DNA of 64,000 nucleotides from Alphaproteobacteria bacterium (lineage in GTDB: Bacteria; Pseudomonadota; Alphaproteobacteria; Micropepsales; Micropepsaceae). This document shows, piece after piece, positions 53,610 through 62,691 of this stretch; the first letter of the stretch is position 1, and the number at the start of each line of letters is the position of its first letter. The stretch spans positions 248,001-312,000 of the forward strand of contig JAGOBA010000002.1 of assembly GCA_017983635.1 (NCBI GenBank). The letters are read 5' to 3'. The notes below the pieces were generated by a model. It searched no databases, was not told the origin of the DNA, and saw only the letters and a program-made list of their open reading frames with translations. A program made the position numbers and the translations under genes.

Positions 53610-54772
53610 CCGGCCTTCGCCTTCTTCGTCGCGATATAGGCTTCGTTGTGCGGGTTTGACGGGAACTTGTGCGCCACGCGCTCCATGACCTCGATCCCGT
53701 GCCGCGACAGGGCCGCCACCTTGTCGGGATTGTTCGTCATCAGCCTGACCGACGCGAAGCCCAGATACTTCAACATCTCCGCTGCCGCCGCGAACTCGCG
53801 CTCATCCGCTTCGAAGCCCAAGCGCTGGTTCGCCTCGATCGTATCGAACCCCTGATCCTGCAGCTCATAAGCCTTCAACTTGTTGATCAGCCCAATCCCG
53901 CGCCCTTCTTGCGCGAGATAAAGCAGAATGCCGTTCCCGGCCTTCCCGATAGCGGCGATCGCGCCGCGCAGCTGATCGCCGCAATCGCATTTGAGCGAGC
54001 CCAACAGATCGCCGGTCAAACACTCCGAGTGCAGCCGCACCAGAACCGGCCCCGGTGGTTCCGGCGCGCCCACGATCAGCGCCAGATGCTCGCGCCCGCC
54101 ATTGGTCGGACGAAACGCCAGCACACGCGTGTCCTCGGCTCCAGCGAGTGGGAGTCGCGCCCGCGCGGCGATCTTGAACGCCACGGCAGTGTCGTGCGCC
54201 TCGATATCGGCCGCACGCACGGCCACGACGCCATCGTTCTTTTGCAGTCGAGCGGCAGTCTTCGCGGTGACCGCCATCTCAACCACCGCCGGCAACAGCG
54301 TCGCGATCTTCGCCAAACGCACAGCCGCCTTCGCGCCCGGCAACAGCGGCTCGCGCGACGCCTGCCACGGCCCCAGCATCGGATCGCGCATATCGCGCGT
54401 CGGATCCGCAAGCGCCTGTGCCGCGCGCGCCGCATCCTCGGGTGGGAGGGAAACTGCCACCAGTTCGGCGGTATAGAGCCGAATCTTGAGCGTGGCCGCG
54501 CGCTGATGAGTCAAAAGAACGTGCGCTGCGGCACCAGCCCACTTTGCCATGCCGGCCAACACCTCGCCGCTCGCCAGTTCTGCCGCTGCGATCAGCGATG
54601 CGACGCCGCGCGACGGCATCACCAACACCGGCAGTCCGCGCCGCAACTCCGCTGCGGCCCGGTCAACGGCAACGGCCGGAGCCTGCATTTGCGCGGATAG
54701 GGCAGGGCGTGCATTTACCCTCGCGCCCATTTTTGCGCGCACGCCCTTGCCTTTGCGCGCTATCGATTTCAT
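53597..54772 (-). CDS. ribA: GTP cyclohydrolase II with degenerate N-terminal DHBP-synthase-like domain
   Basis: The protein has 391 residues from ATG 54772 (GGGAGAGG just upstream). Residues ~190-385 are GTP cyclohydrolase II: RLHSECLTGDLLGSLKCDCG gives the zinc cysteines, with LYLAQEGRGIGLINK and LGFEADEREFAAAAEML following. It opens GTP to 2,5-diamino-6-ribosylamino-pyrimidinone phosphate for riboflavin. The N-terminal ~180 residues keep the RibB layout (AAELRRGLPVLVM, ASLIAAAELAS) but lack the DDxxRExEGD active-site motif, so that half is probably inactive. Confidence 0.9.
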   Translation of the reverse strand: MKSIARKGKGVRAKMGARVNARPALSAQMQAPAVAVDRAAAELRRGLPVLVMPSRGVASLIAAAELASGEVLAGMAKWAGAAAHVLLTHQRAATLKIRLYTAELVAVSLPPEDAARAAQALADPTRDMRDPMLGPWQASREPLLPGAKAAVRLAKIATLLPAVVEMAVTAKTAARLQKNDGVVAVRAADIEAHDTAVAFKIAARARLPLAGAEDTRVLAFRPTNGGREHLALIVGAPEPPGPVLVRLHSECLTGDLLGSLKCDCGDQLRGAIAAIGKAGNGILLYLAQEGRGIGLINKLKAYELQDQGFDTIEANQRLGFEADEREFAAAAEMLKYLGFASVRLMTNNPDKVAALSRHGIEVMERVAHKFPSNPHNEAYIATKKAKAGHLT

Positions 54773-54870
54773 GCCTCTCCCGCACTCCAACTCTGATTTG
54801 CTATAGCGTACATAGAGACTGACGCAAATCACGGCCCAAGCCCCAACCCTCCAAGGACGGCCCAATAACG

Positions 54871-55557
54871 ATGACCACGCCCCGACGCGTCCTCCTCGTC
54901 GATGACGACAATGCGCTGCGCGAATCCCTCAAGGAACAGCTCGCCTTGCAGCCGGAGTTCATTGTGGTCGATGCGGCAACCGGCGCTTCGGCGTTGGAAC
55001 GGGCCAAAACCGAGCTTCCCGACCTCATCATCCTCGACGTCGGGCTGCCCGATTTAGATGGCCGTGAAGTTTGCCGCCTGATGCGCAAAGCCGGCATCCG
55101 CTGCCCGATTGTTATGCTTACCGGCCACGACGGCGAGGCCGATCAGATTTTGGGTCTCGACGCCGGCGCCAACGACTACATCACAAAGCCCTTCAAGTTC
55201 AGCGTGCTCCTGGCCCGCATCCGCGCGCACTTGCGCAGCCATGCGCAAAGCGAAGACGCGGTCTTCAAGATCGGCCCTTACACGTTCCGCCCGTCCGCGA
55301 AACTGTTGACCGGCGCCAATAACAGCAAGGTTCGCCTCACCGAAAAGGAAACCTCGATCCTAAAATTTCTCTACCGCGCGGGCGACAAAGTCGTCGGCCG
55401 CGAAGTGCTGCTGCATGAGGTCTGGGGCTATAATCCTGCCGTCACCACGCACACGCTCGAAACGCACATCTATCGCCTGCGCCAGAAGATCGAATCCGAC
55501 CCCACGCACGCAAAACTTCTTGTCACGGAAAGCGGCGGCTACCGCCTCGTGCCATGA
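54871..55557 (+). CDS. OmpR-family response regulator
   Basis: The protein has 228 residues. The receiver domain has the acidic pair VLLVDDDNALRE, the phospho-acceptor aspartate in LIILDVGLPDLDG (~57), the threonine in VMLTGHDGEAD and the lysine in ITKPFKFSVL. The C-terminal winged helix has VRLTEKETSILKFLYRAGDK and THTLETHIYRLRQKIE. No histidine kinase lies nearby, so it is an orphan in this window. It overlaps the SnoaL-like gene by ATGA. Confidence 0.93.
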   Translation: MTTPRRVLLVDDDNALRESLKEQLALQPEFIVVDAATGASALERAKTELPDLIILDVGLPDLDGREVCRLMRKAGIRCPIVMLTGHDGEADQILGLDAGANDYITKPFKFSVLLARIRAHLRSHAQSEDAVFKIGPYTFRPSAKLLTGANNSKVRLTEKETSILKFLYRAGDKVVGREVLLHEVWGYNPAVTTHTLETHIYRLRQKIESDPTHAKLLVTESGGYRLVP

Positions 55558-55973
55558 CGGATGCGCTTGCGGTCGCGGAACGATTTTTCAGCGCCATCGA
55601 AAAAGGCGACATCGACGCTGTTCGCGCGATCTACGCCCCCAACGCGCGCATCTGGCACAACCACGACCGCAAAGATCAAACGGTGGAGGAGAACCTGCGC
55701 ATCCTCTCTTGGATGAGCAAGAATCTCACGAACAAGCGCTACCAGGTGCAACGCCGCGTCGCGATCCCTGGTGGCTTCCTGCAGCAGCACGTCCTCTTGG
55801 CCGAAACCGCCGGGGGCCCCTTCGAAATGCCCGCTTGCATCATTGTCGAGGTTAACAACGGCCGGATCGCGCGCCTGGAGGAGTACCTTGATTCCGCCCA
55901 AGCGAACCGTTTGACGGAGCTCACGCGCGGCCAAAGCGCTACAGCGACGGGCTTCACCAAAACTGCCTCTTGA
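55554..55973 (+). CDS. SnoaL-like / NTF2-fold protein
   Basis: The 139-residue small alpha+beta cone protein has the pattern AERFFSAIEKGDIDAVRAIY, APNARIWHNHD and IIVEVNNGRIARLEEYLD, as in the SnoaL-like polyketide cyclase and limonene-epoxide hydrolase superfamily. No catalytic set is clear enough to name a reaction. Translation is probably coupled to the response regulator. It may be a ligand-binding or hydrolase accessory gene. Confidence 0.82.
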   Translation: MTDALAVAERFFSAIEKGDIDAVRAIYAPNARIWHNHDRKDQTVEENLRILSWMSKNLTNKRYQVQRRVAIPGGFLQQHVLLAETAGGPFEMPACIIVEVNNGRIARLEEYLDSAQANRLTELTRGQSATATGFTKTAS

Positions 55974-55990
55974 AACCTAGCTAAAGGACT

Positions 55991-56012
55991 ACTATACAGT
56001 TCATACTATAGT
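55991..56012. promoter_or_regulatory. inverted repeat before the small membrane protein gene
   Basis: ACTATA and TATAGT are perfect inverted arms separated by 10 bp, placed 24 bases upstream of the next start. This is a plausible regulator-binding site for the two-gene unit that follows. Confidence 0.35.
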
Positions 56013-56035
56013 CTGATTACTCATGGGGAGGACCT

Positions 56036-56218
56036 ATGACCAGCCTTGTCGCGAAAGTTGCGTTGGCAGCCATCCTGACCGTGGCGTCCGTAATCGGACT
56101 CGTGGGCCTTTCTGGCTTGATCATCTTCGCTGACCTCAAGAGCCCGGATCCCACCGCGATCGCGCAAGAGCGCATCAGCGGCGCCGGGCACCCGGTCACG
56201 TTCACAGGACCCAACTAA
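56036..56218 (+). CDS. small membrane protein (60 aa) upstream of the GIN-domain gene
   Basis: A very strong ribosome binding site (GGGGAGGACCT) precedes the ATG. Residues ~8-32 form a hydrophobic helix and the remainder is a short polar tail (LKSPDPTAIAQERISGAG). It ends 1 base before the GIN-domain gene, so the two are likely co-translated. No family is recognised; an accessory or anchoring role for its neighbour is only a guess. Confidence 0.6.
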   Translation: MTSLVAKVALAAILTVASVIGLVGLSGLIIFADLKSPDPTAIAQERISGAGHPVTFTGPN

Positions 56219-56219
56219 A

Positions 56220-57305
56220 ATGAGCCTCTTTCTAAAGCTTGGCCTCGTCGGCATTGGCGCCGGCGCAGCCGGTCTCGTCACGCTCGGTCAACTGGCCGAC
56301 ATCCGCGGCCCCGTGGAAATGCCGGCGCTCGCTGGTTTCACGGGACTCATTGGAATCGGTGCGTCCGCAGCTGGAACCGGGGGCCCGGTCGATCAGTCCT
56401 TTAACGTCCGCCGCGTCCACATCGACAAGATGGTGGCGCAAGTTGACCTCATCACCGTCCCGCAGCCGGGTCCCATTCGCGTGCAAGCGACCGGCAAACC
56501 CGAAACGATGAGGGAGTTCCACGTTCGCAGCGTTGGAGACGAACTCGTCATCCGCCTCGACACCGATGAGGACGAAGCTTGGTTCCCCTGGAATCTCTTC
56601 AACATGTGGGGCAAGGATCGCAAAGCGCAGGACTTGCGCCTGCGCATCACCGCCCCAGTCGGCACGCCGTACGAGATTGAAGGTATGATCGGCTCGATCG
56701 TCGGCGGCGATCTGGACGCGCCACTCAGACTCGAAGCACACGCCGTCGATGCGCGTTTCGGTCGCGTTCAGAGCGCGAAGATTTCGATCGAAGGGGCCGG
56801 GCGCATCAACGTCGGCGCGATCAAGGAAACACTCGACCTCGAAGTTGCTGGCTCGGGCGATTTCTCAGCCGCTTCAATGGCAACTGCACAAGTCCAAATC
56901 GCTGGTGGCGGCGACGTGGTGTTGGGCCCGGTCGCGGGTTCTTTCGACGCCGAGGTCGCGGGCTCTGGCGATATTAAGGTCGCGCAGGTGAACGGCGCGG
57001 TCGACATCGAGATCATGGGTTCCGGGGGCATACTGATCGAAGCCGGTCAAGCAAATCCCTTCGCGGTAGAAATTGCCGGCTCGGGTGACGTCGTTTTCAA
57101 AGGCCACGCGGTCAACCCAAAGGTCGACATTTTGGGTTCCGGCGATGTGACCGTCGGCTCCTACTCCGGCAGCCTCGATCAAGACATCGCGGGTTCGGGC
57201 AGCTTCAAGTCGTTGAATCAGTCGGTCCCGCCAGCGCCAGCCGGTCCGACACCGCCGGCAGCGCCAACACCCCCAGCCCCGCCGAAACCGCCGGGCAAGT
57301 TCTAA
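56220..57305 (+). CDS. head GIN domain (DUF2807) surface protein
   Basis: The protein has 361 residues. A hydrophobic N-terminal segment (~5-24) is followed by a first head domain (~60-180) with DQSFNVRRVHIDK, and then at least five roughly 20-residue repeats of the type AGSGD or GSGD (LEVAGSGDFS, AEVAGSGDIKV, VEIAGSGDVVF, DILGSGDVTV) that build a right-handed parallel beta-helix. The last ~30 residues are Pro/Ala-rich. Such proteins are likely exported and associated with the envelope; the function is unknown. Confidence 0.85.
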   Translation: MSLFLKLGLVGIGAGAAGLVTLGQLADIRGPVEMPALAGFTGLIGIGASAAGTGGPVDQSFNVRRVHIDKMVAQVDLITVPQPGPIRVQATGKPETMREFHVRSVGDELVIRLDTDEDEAWFPWNLFNMWGKDRKAQDLRLRITAPVGTPYEIEGMIGSIVGGDLDAPLRLEAHAVDARFGRVQSAKISIEGAGRINVGAIKETLDLEVAGSGDFSAASMATAQVQIAGGGDVVLGPVAGSFDAEVAGSGDIKVAQVNGAVDIEIMGSGGILIEAGQANPFAVEIAGSGDVVFKGHAVNPKVDILGSGDVTVGSYSGSLDQDIAGSGSFKSLNQSVPPAPAGPTPPAAPTPPAPPKPPGKF

Positions 57306-57311
57306 GGCGTT

Positions 57312-58520
57312 TCACTCGTACCGCAGCGCCTCGATCGGATCGAGGCCTGCGGCGCGTCGGGCGGGGAAGAACCCGAACACGATCCCCACCGCGGCCGAGA
57401 ACACGAACGCCACCACCACGACCCATGGGCTAAGCACGAACGGCACGCCGATCGCGTAAGCGATCGCCGCCGACCCGCCCAATCCGATCGCGGCGCCAAT
57501 CAAGCCGCCGACGCACGACAGCAGCACCGCTTCGATCAAAAACTGCAGCAGCACGTCCCGCTCCAGCGCACCGATCGCAAGCCGAATGCCGATCTCCCGC
57601 GTGCGCTCCGTCACCGAGACGAGCATGATGTTCATGATCCCGATGCCGCCGACCAAAAGACTGATCGCCGCCACCGCCGACAGACCCGCCGTCAGCAACG
57701 CCGCCGTCGAGTCAACGAGGCTCGACACCGACTGCAGATCGCGGATCAAGAAATTGTCCTGTTCGCCCGCGCGCACCCGGCGCCGCTCGCGCAACAACGT
57801 GGCGAGCGCGTCCTGCACTGGCTTCACCTGTTCAGCCGACACCGCCGAGAGCTGAATTTGCTGCACGTCGTCGGTGCCGGTCATGCGCCGCTGAACGGCC
57901 GCGATTGGCATCAAGATCGTATCGTCTTGGTCCTGCCCGAACGTCGATTGCCCCTTCGCGGCCAAGACGCCGATCACCTCGCACGACGTCGTCGTACCGA
58001 GCCGGATCGTGGCACCAAGTGGGGTCTGCTGCCCAAACAGCTCCTTGCGCGGCGTCTCGCCCAGAATGCACACCGAGCGCCCGCCGCGCTCTTCGCTCTC
58101 GCTGAAGACGCGGCCCTGCGCCAAACCCCAATCGCGCACGCCAAAGTAGGCGTTCGTCGTGCCGTTCACCGCCACTTGCCAGTTGTTCGAGCCATAGACG
58201 GCCTGCGTCTGCTTTACCGTCGACGGCGCAACCGCGGCGACGCCTTGTATCTCGCGTGCGATCGCCACCGCATCCTCGATCTTGAAGGGCGTCTGCGGCG
58301 TCGCGGGACCCGCGCGCTGCGGCGTGAACGGCAGCACGAACAACAGGTTGCGCCCCATCGAAGCGATGTCGGCCGTAACCTTCATGGTCAGCCCCTGGCC
58401 CAGCGTCACCACTGTCACGACCGCGGCAACGCCAACAATAATGCCAAGCGTGGTGAGCAGCGACCTCAACAGGTTCGCCCTCAGTTCCCGCCACGCGAGC
58501 TGCAGCGTCGTCCAGATCAT
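57312..58520 (-). CDS. macB: MacB-like ABC transporter permease
   Basis: The 402-residue MacB/FtsX-fold permease has a first helix in LLTTLGIIVGVAAVVTVVTL, a large periplasmic domain (~45-270) and three C-terminal helices, with GLSAVAAISLLVGGIGIMNI and VTERTREIGIRLAIGA between them. ATPase and permease are separate polypeptides here, unlike the fused E. coli MacB. It forms an efflux or lipoprotein-type exporter with the neighbouring ATPase and adaptor. Confidence 0.92.
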   Translation of the reverse strand: MIWTTLQLAWRELRANLLRSLLTTLGIIVGVAAVVTVVTLGQGLTMKVTADIASMGRNLLFVLPFTPQRAGPATPQTPFKIEDAVAIAREIQGVAAVAPSTVKQTQAVYGSNNWQVAVNGTTNAYFGVRDWGLAQGRVFSESEERGGRSVCILGETPRKELFGQQTPLGATIRLGTTTSCEVIGVLAAKGQSTFGQDQDDTILMPIAAVQRRMTGTDDVQQIQLSAVSAEQVKPVQDALATLLRERRRVRAGEQDNFLIRDLQSVSSLVDSTAALLTAGLSAVAAISLLVGGIGIMNIMLVSVTERTREIGIRLAIGALERDVLLQFLIEAVLLSCVGGLIGAAIGLGGSAAIAYAIGVPFVLSPWVVVVAFVFSAAVGIVFGFFPARRAAGLDPIEALRYE

Positions 58521-59224
58521 GCGGCCCCCTTCTGCGTCGACACATCCGACGCGATCTTGCCGTCGCGGAAGCGGATCTGCCGCCGCGCATAGGCCGCAAT
58601 GTCTTCCTCGTGGGTCACGAGCACAATGGTGATGTTCCGCTTGGCATTGAGCTCGGTGAGCAACTTCATGATCTCGTGACTGCGAGACGAGTCGAGGTTG
58701 CCCGTCGGCTCGTCCGCAAAAATCACCGCCGGCTCCGTCACCAGCGCCCGCGCGATCGCGACGCGCTGCTGCTGCCCGCCCGACATTTCCGACGACGTAT
58801 GATCGGCCCGGTCGCTCAAGCCCACGAGATCGAGCGCGCGCAGCGCCAAGCGCTTTCGTTCGCTCGCCGTCTCGCCGCGATAAATCAGTGGCAACTCCAA
58901 GTTCTCGCGTGCCGTCGTGCGCTTCAGCAGGTTGAACCCTTGAAACACGAAGCCGATATAGTTCCGCCGCAGCAGCGCCCGTTGCGAGCGCGTTAGCCCA
59001 CCGACATCGATCCCGCGAAAATAGTAGCGCCCGGCCGTTGGCGTATCGAGACAGCCCAGAATGTTCATCGCCGTCGACTTGCCCGATCCCGACGGGCCCA
59101 TGATCGCCACGAACTCGCCGTCGTCGATCGAAAGGCTCACGCCGTCGAGCGCGCGCACCTCCGTCTCGCCCTTGCCGTAGACCTTGGAGACGCGATCGAA
59201 ACGGATAAGCGGCGCACCGGCCAT
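58517..59224 (-). CDS. ABC transporter ATP-binding protein (MacB/LolD type)
   Basis: The 235-residue nucleotide-binding subunit has Walker [10 protein letters not shown] (~43-51), the signature [15 protein letters not shown], Walker [13 protein letters not shown] and a switch histidine in VTHEED. It overlaps the permease by 4 bases and follows the adaptor gene by 7 bases, so all three form one operon. Powers the MacAB-type mechanotransmission pump. Confidence 0.94.
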   Translation of the reverse strand: MAGAPLIRFDRVSKVYGKGETEVRALDGVSLSIDDGEFVAIMGPSGSGKSTAMNILGCLDTPTAGRYYFRGIDVGGLTRSQRALLRRNYIGFVFQGFNLLKRTTARENLELPLIYRGETASERKRLALRALDLVGLSDRADHTSSEMSGGQQQRVAIARALVTEPAVIFADEPTGNLDSSRSHEIMKLLTELNAKRNITIVLVTHEEDIAAYARRQIRFRDGKIASDVSTQKGAA

Positions 59225-59231
59225 TGCGGGC

Positions 59232-60431
59232 CTACTTCCCGCCGCGAGCGATATCGAGAATGAACTCCTCGTCCGCTTTCACATTGGTGCTCGTGATCTG
59301 CGTGCGCCGCCCGTCCGTGATGCCGAGCGTGACTTGCCGTGCCACGGGTATGCCGTCCTTGCCCAAGGTCCACACGTCGCCCTTGCCCGCCGCGATCGGA
59401 TCGACCGGCGCCGTGGTAGATGTCGGGATCATCCCTTGCGTCTGTTGTTCCGGCGTAAAGCGCAGCGCCCCGTTCGGCACGCTCATCACCTTCTCGGCCA
59501 CCTTGACCGTGATGTCGGCCGTCGCCGTCATGCCTGGTTTCAGCAGACCCTTTTCGTTGTCCACGGTCAGCACGCCTTGATAGGTAACGACGTTCTGAAT
59601 GGTGCGTGCCGCGTTGCGCAGCTCCGTCACCTTTGCGATGAACGTCTGCGCTGGATAGGCATCGACCGTGAACGTCGCGTCCTGGCCCAAGGCCACCTCG
59701 CCGATATCGGCTTCATCGATATCGACGGTAAGCTCAAGCTGCTTGAGGTCGGACGCGATGACGAACAACTCCGGCGTTTGGAACCCCGCCGTCACCGTCT
59801 GCCCCCGCTCGATCTTGCGGTCGAGCACGATCCCATCGATCGGCGAGCGAATGACCGCCTTCGCGAGGTTGGCCTCCGCCTGATCGGCTTGCGCATCGGC
59901 CGTGTTCAGCGTCGCGCGCAGCGCGTTGCGCGCAGCCAGCGCCGCGTCATAGACCGAGCCCGACGCGAACCCTTTGCCCTTCAATTCTTCCGCCCGTCGC
60001 AAGTCGTTATCGGCTTTGGTCAGGTTCGCCTGCGCCTGCGCGACGCTGGCACGCGCCTGCACTGCGCGCGCCTTCAATTCGTCGGTGTTGATGCGGGCGA
60101 TGATCTCGCCCTTTTTCACCAGGCTGTTGAAGTCAACCAGGATCTCTTCCATCCGGCCGGAAACTTCCGCGCCGACGGTCACCTTGTCGATCGGCTGCAG
60201 CGTACCCGTCGCGGTCACGATCGCCCGGATCGTCGCGATCTCGGCTTTGCCTTTGACGTACTCGGTTTTCTCCGCGGGCGTCAGCACCCACCACGCCGCG
60301 ACCAGCAGCACGAGAGCGGCAAGCGCGATCACCCACCAACGCGTCCACAACGGCGTCTTGGCTCGGCCCACACCGAGCGTGCGCTCGATCTCCGAAGATG
60401 CGGTCGCCCGCTGGTTACTCATATCGTTCAT
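59232..60431 (-). CDS. macA: MacA-like periplasmic adaptor (HlyD family)
   Basis: The 399-residue membrane-fusion protein has an N-terminal helix (~33-53). The lipoyl half-motif is in GAEVSGRMEEILVDFNSLVK, a long coiled-coil hairpin follows (ARASVAQAQANLTKADNDLR and beyond), then VIRSPIDGIVLDRKIERGQT and the beta-barrel/MPN region. It connects the inner-membrane MacB pump to an outer-membrane TolC-like channel. It is the first gene of the leftward operon, with a palindromic operator and promoter just upstream. A second ATG at 60422 is possible. Confidence 0.92.
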   Translation of the reverse strand: MNDMSNQRATASSEIERTLGVGRAKTPLWTRWWVIALAALVLLVAAWWVLTPAEKTEYVKGKAEIATIRAIVTATGTLQPIDKVTVGAEVSGRMEEILVDFNSLVKKGEIIARINTDELKARAVQARASVAQAQANLTKADNDLRRAEELKGKGFASGSVYDAALAARNALRATLNTADAQADQAEANLAKAVIRSPIDGIVLDRKIERGQTVTAGFQTPELFVIASDLKQLELTVDIDEADIGEVALGQDATFTVDAYPAQTFIAKVTELRNAARTIQNVVTYQGVLTVDNEKGLLKPGMTATADITVKVAEKVMSVPNGALRFTPEQQTQGMIPTSTTAPVDPIAAGKGDVWTLGKDGIPVARQVTLGITDGRRTQITSTNVKADEEFILDIARGGK

Positions 60432-60471
60432 GTACCGCCGACCAGCAAACGCCGTGCCCCGCCAAAATCTC

Positions 60472-60500
60472 TATATAGGGAAGCACATAGCCTAGTTCAA
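60472..60500 (-). promoter_or_regulatory. sigma70-type promoter of the macA operon
   Basis: On the minus strand TTGAAC (60495-60500) and TATATA (60472-60477) are separated by exactly 17 bp. This is a good housekeeping promoter, about 40-70 bases before the macA start. The -35 element overlaps one arm of the palindrome beside it. Confidence 0.6.
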
Positions 60501-60513
60501 ACGCGTGTTTGAA
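60496..60513. promoter_or_regulatory. TetR-type palindromic operator upstream of macA
   Basis: TTCAAACGCGTGTTTGAA has perfect 7-bp arms around a 4-bp centre. The shape and sequence resemble TetR/AcrR-family operators. It overlaps the -35 box, so binding would block transcription. No tetR gene is in the window. Confidence 0.6.
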
Positions 60514-60547
60514 TTGTGTCGCGCGCGTTGCTTTTTGTTGCTGGTGG

Positions 60548-61645
60548 TTAATGCGAGTAGGGGTCGAACGCGTCGCGCAGCCCGTCGCCCAGCACGTTGA
60601 ACGCGAGCACCACCAACACCACAGGCCCCAGCGGCGCCAAAAGCCAAGGATAGAGCTCGACCGCGCTGATCGTCTGCGCCTCGCTCAACAACACGCCCCA
60701 GCTCACGATCGGCGGTCGCAGACCAAGCCCCAAGAACGACAAGGCCGTCTCGCCCAGGATCATCCCCGGGATCGCGAGCGTCACGCTCGCGATTAAATGA
60801 CCGGAGAAATTTGGCAGCATGTGCCGGAACAACACCCGCATGCGGCTCGCGCCCAAAAGTTCGGCAGCGACCACATAGTCCTCTTCGCGCAAGGACAGCA
60901 CCTTCGCCCGAACCGCGCGCGCGAGCCCCGGCCAATCGAGCAGCCCCAAAATCAACGTGATCCCGAAATAGACCCAGATCGGCGACCAGTTCGCCGGCAA
61001 CGCCGCCGCCAACGCCATCCAAAGCGGCAACTCCGGCAACGCGCGCAGCAGTTCGATCAAGCGCAACACGCCCGCATCGACCCACCCGCCCAGATACCCG
61101 GCCATGCCCCCGAGCAGACATCCGAGCACAAAACTCAACGCCACGCCCAAGAGCCCGATCGTGAGCGAGATACGCGCCCCGTACATCACCCGGCTGAAAA
61201 TATCGCGCCCCAGCCGGTCGGTGCCGAAGATGTAAAACCCGCTCCCGCCCTCGGCCGGACAAACGATGTGAAACCGCGTCTCGAACAAATCCCAAAACCG
61301 GTACGGATCGCCATCGCACAAAAAGCGCAGCTTTTCGACCCTAGTCGTGTCGAGCTTGTAGGTGCGCGAATAGGTGTTGAGATCGACCTCCGACTTCATC
61401 CCGTAGACAAACGGCCCAATGAAGGCGCCCTCGTGCAGCCAATTCACATCCGCCGGCGGCGCGAACAAGGCGTCGTTGCTGCGCGTCTCCGGCGCATACG
61501 GCGCGATCACTTCAACGAACGGCAGCACCGCATAGAGCGCAGCCAAGAACACGAACGAGAAATACGCACCCTTATGCCGCCACAACCGATCCAGAAACGT
61601 CGGCCGCTCAAGCTTCGCCAGCGTGGCGTCGTCGATCGTCGTCAT
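60548..61645 (-). CDS. ABC transporter permease, OppC/YejE type
   Basis: The 365-residue inner-membrane permease of the peptide/nickel import family has a first helix at ~28-50, then a long periplasmic loop with FGTDRLGRDIFSRVMYGARI (the DLxGRD-type motif). Five further helices follow, with the coupling EAA-type loop around LREEDYVVAAELLGASRMRV. The enlarged first loop resembles YejE of microcin C-type transporters. It overlaps the partner permease by 4 bases. No ATPase gene follows it. Confidence 0.92.
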   Translation of the reverse strand: MTTIDDATLAKLERPTFLDRLWRHKGAYFSFVFLAALYAVLPFVEVIAPYAPETRSNDALFAPPADVNWLHEGAFIGPFVYGMKSEVDLNTYSRTYKLDTTRVEKLRFLCDGDPYRFWDLFETRFHIVCPAEGGSGFYIFGTDRLGRDIFSRVMYGARISLTIGLLGVALSFVLGCLLGGMAGYLGGWVDAGVLRLIELLRALPELPLWMALAAALPANWSPIWVYFGITLILGLLDWPGLARAVRAKVLSLREEDYVVAAELLGASRMRVLFRHMLPNFSGHLIASVTLAIPGMILGETALSFLGLGLRPPIVSWGVLLSEAQTISAVELYPWLLAPLGPVVLVVLAFNVLGDGLRDAFDPYSH

Positions 61646-62667
61646 CGCTCAAGCCCCTGGCCCAGCCGCACGCGCGGATCAACCAACCCCAACAGCAAGT
61701 CGGAAACGACCGTGCCGATCAACGTCAGCACCGCCGCGAACAACAAGATGAATCCGGCCAGAAACTGATCCTGCGCCTGCAACGCGCGCACCAGAATCGG
61801 ACCGACAGTCGGCAAGCTCAGCACTACCGAAACGATCACCGACCCCGATACCAACGACGGCAGCAAATTCCCGATATCCGCGATGAAGGGGATCAACGCC
61901 AGCCGCACTGGATAGCGTAGAAGCAACCGCGTCTCGCTCACCCCCCGCGCCCGCGCCGCCACCACATAGGGCTTGCGCAACTCGTCCAACAAGTTCGCGC
62001 GCAACCGCCGTATCATCGCCCCGACACCGGAAAACGCGATGATCACGACCGCAATCGTTAAGTGCGCCGCGAGCGAAAGCAGCTTCGCCGTCGTCCACGG
62101 CTGATCCGCGTATTGCGGGTCAACGAGCCCGCCGATCGACACCCCGAACCAGGAATTTGCATAGACGAGCACGACGAGTGCCAACAAGAATCCGGGTGTC
62201 GCCATCGCAAGATAGGCGAACCCCGCGATCGTATAGTCGCGCAGCGAATACTGCTTCGTCGCCGCGAGAATCCCAAGCGGCAACGCGATCAGATAAATCG
62301 CAAACACTGCCAGCACGTTGACTGCAATCGTCGGTCCCAGCGCATAGCCCACGACGTCAGCCACCGGCTTATCGAATTCGAACGACGTGCCCCAATCGCC
62401 TTGCAGCAGGCCCGAATAGCCCCGCGGTCCTTCCCACACGCCCAGCCAAATCCCGAACTGCTCGATCACCGGCCGGTCCAGCGCATACTGCGAACGCAAG
62501 TACTCGGCCTTCGCCGCGCCGTTGGTGTCACCCTGCGCCTTCAGCTCCTGCACCTGGTTCGACAAATAGTCGCCCGGCGGCAGCTGGATCACGAGAAAGA
62601 TCAGGGCTGCGATAGCAACGAGCGCAGGCACCATCAAAATCAAGCGCTCGGCCGTGTAGCGCAGCAT
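61642..62667 (-). CDS. ABC transporter permease, OppB/YejB type
   Basis: The 341-residue permease partner starts with MLRYTAERLILMVPALVAIA, and the first periplasmic loop contains DRPVIEQFGIWLGVWEGPRG. Five more helices follow, with the coupling loop around LRKPYVVAARARGVSETRLL, and the protein ends in LLGLVDPRVRLGQ. It is 24 bases downstream of the binding-protein gene and overlaps the OppC-type gene. Imports oligopeptides or related solutes. Confidence 0.92.
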   Translation of the reverse strand: MLRYTAERLILMVPALVAIAALIFLVIQLPPGDYLSNQVQELKAQGDTNGAAKAEYLRSQYALDRPVIEQFGIWLGVWEGPRGYSGLLQGDWGTSFEFDKPVADVVGYALGPTIAVNVLAVFAIYLIALPLGILAATKQYSLRDYTIAGFAYLAMATPGFLLALVVLVYANSWFGVSIGGLVDPQYADQPWTTAKLLSLAAHLTIAVVIIAFSGVGAMIRRLRANLLDELRKPYVVAARARGVSETRLLLRYPVRLALIPFIADIGNLLPSLVSGSVIVSVVLSLPTVGPILVRALQAQDQFLAGFILLFAAVLTLIGTVVSDLLLGLVDPRVRLGQGLER

Positions 62668-62691
62668 CGTCCCCTCGTGAGGTGGTTTCGC

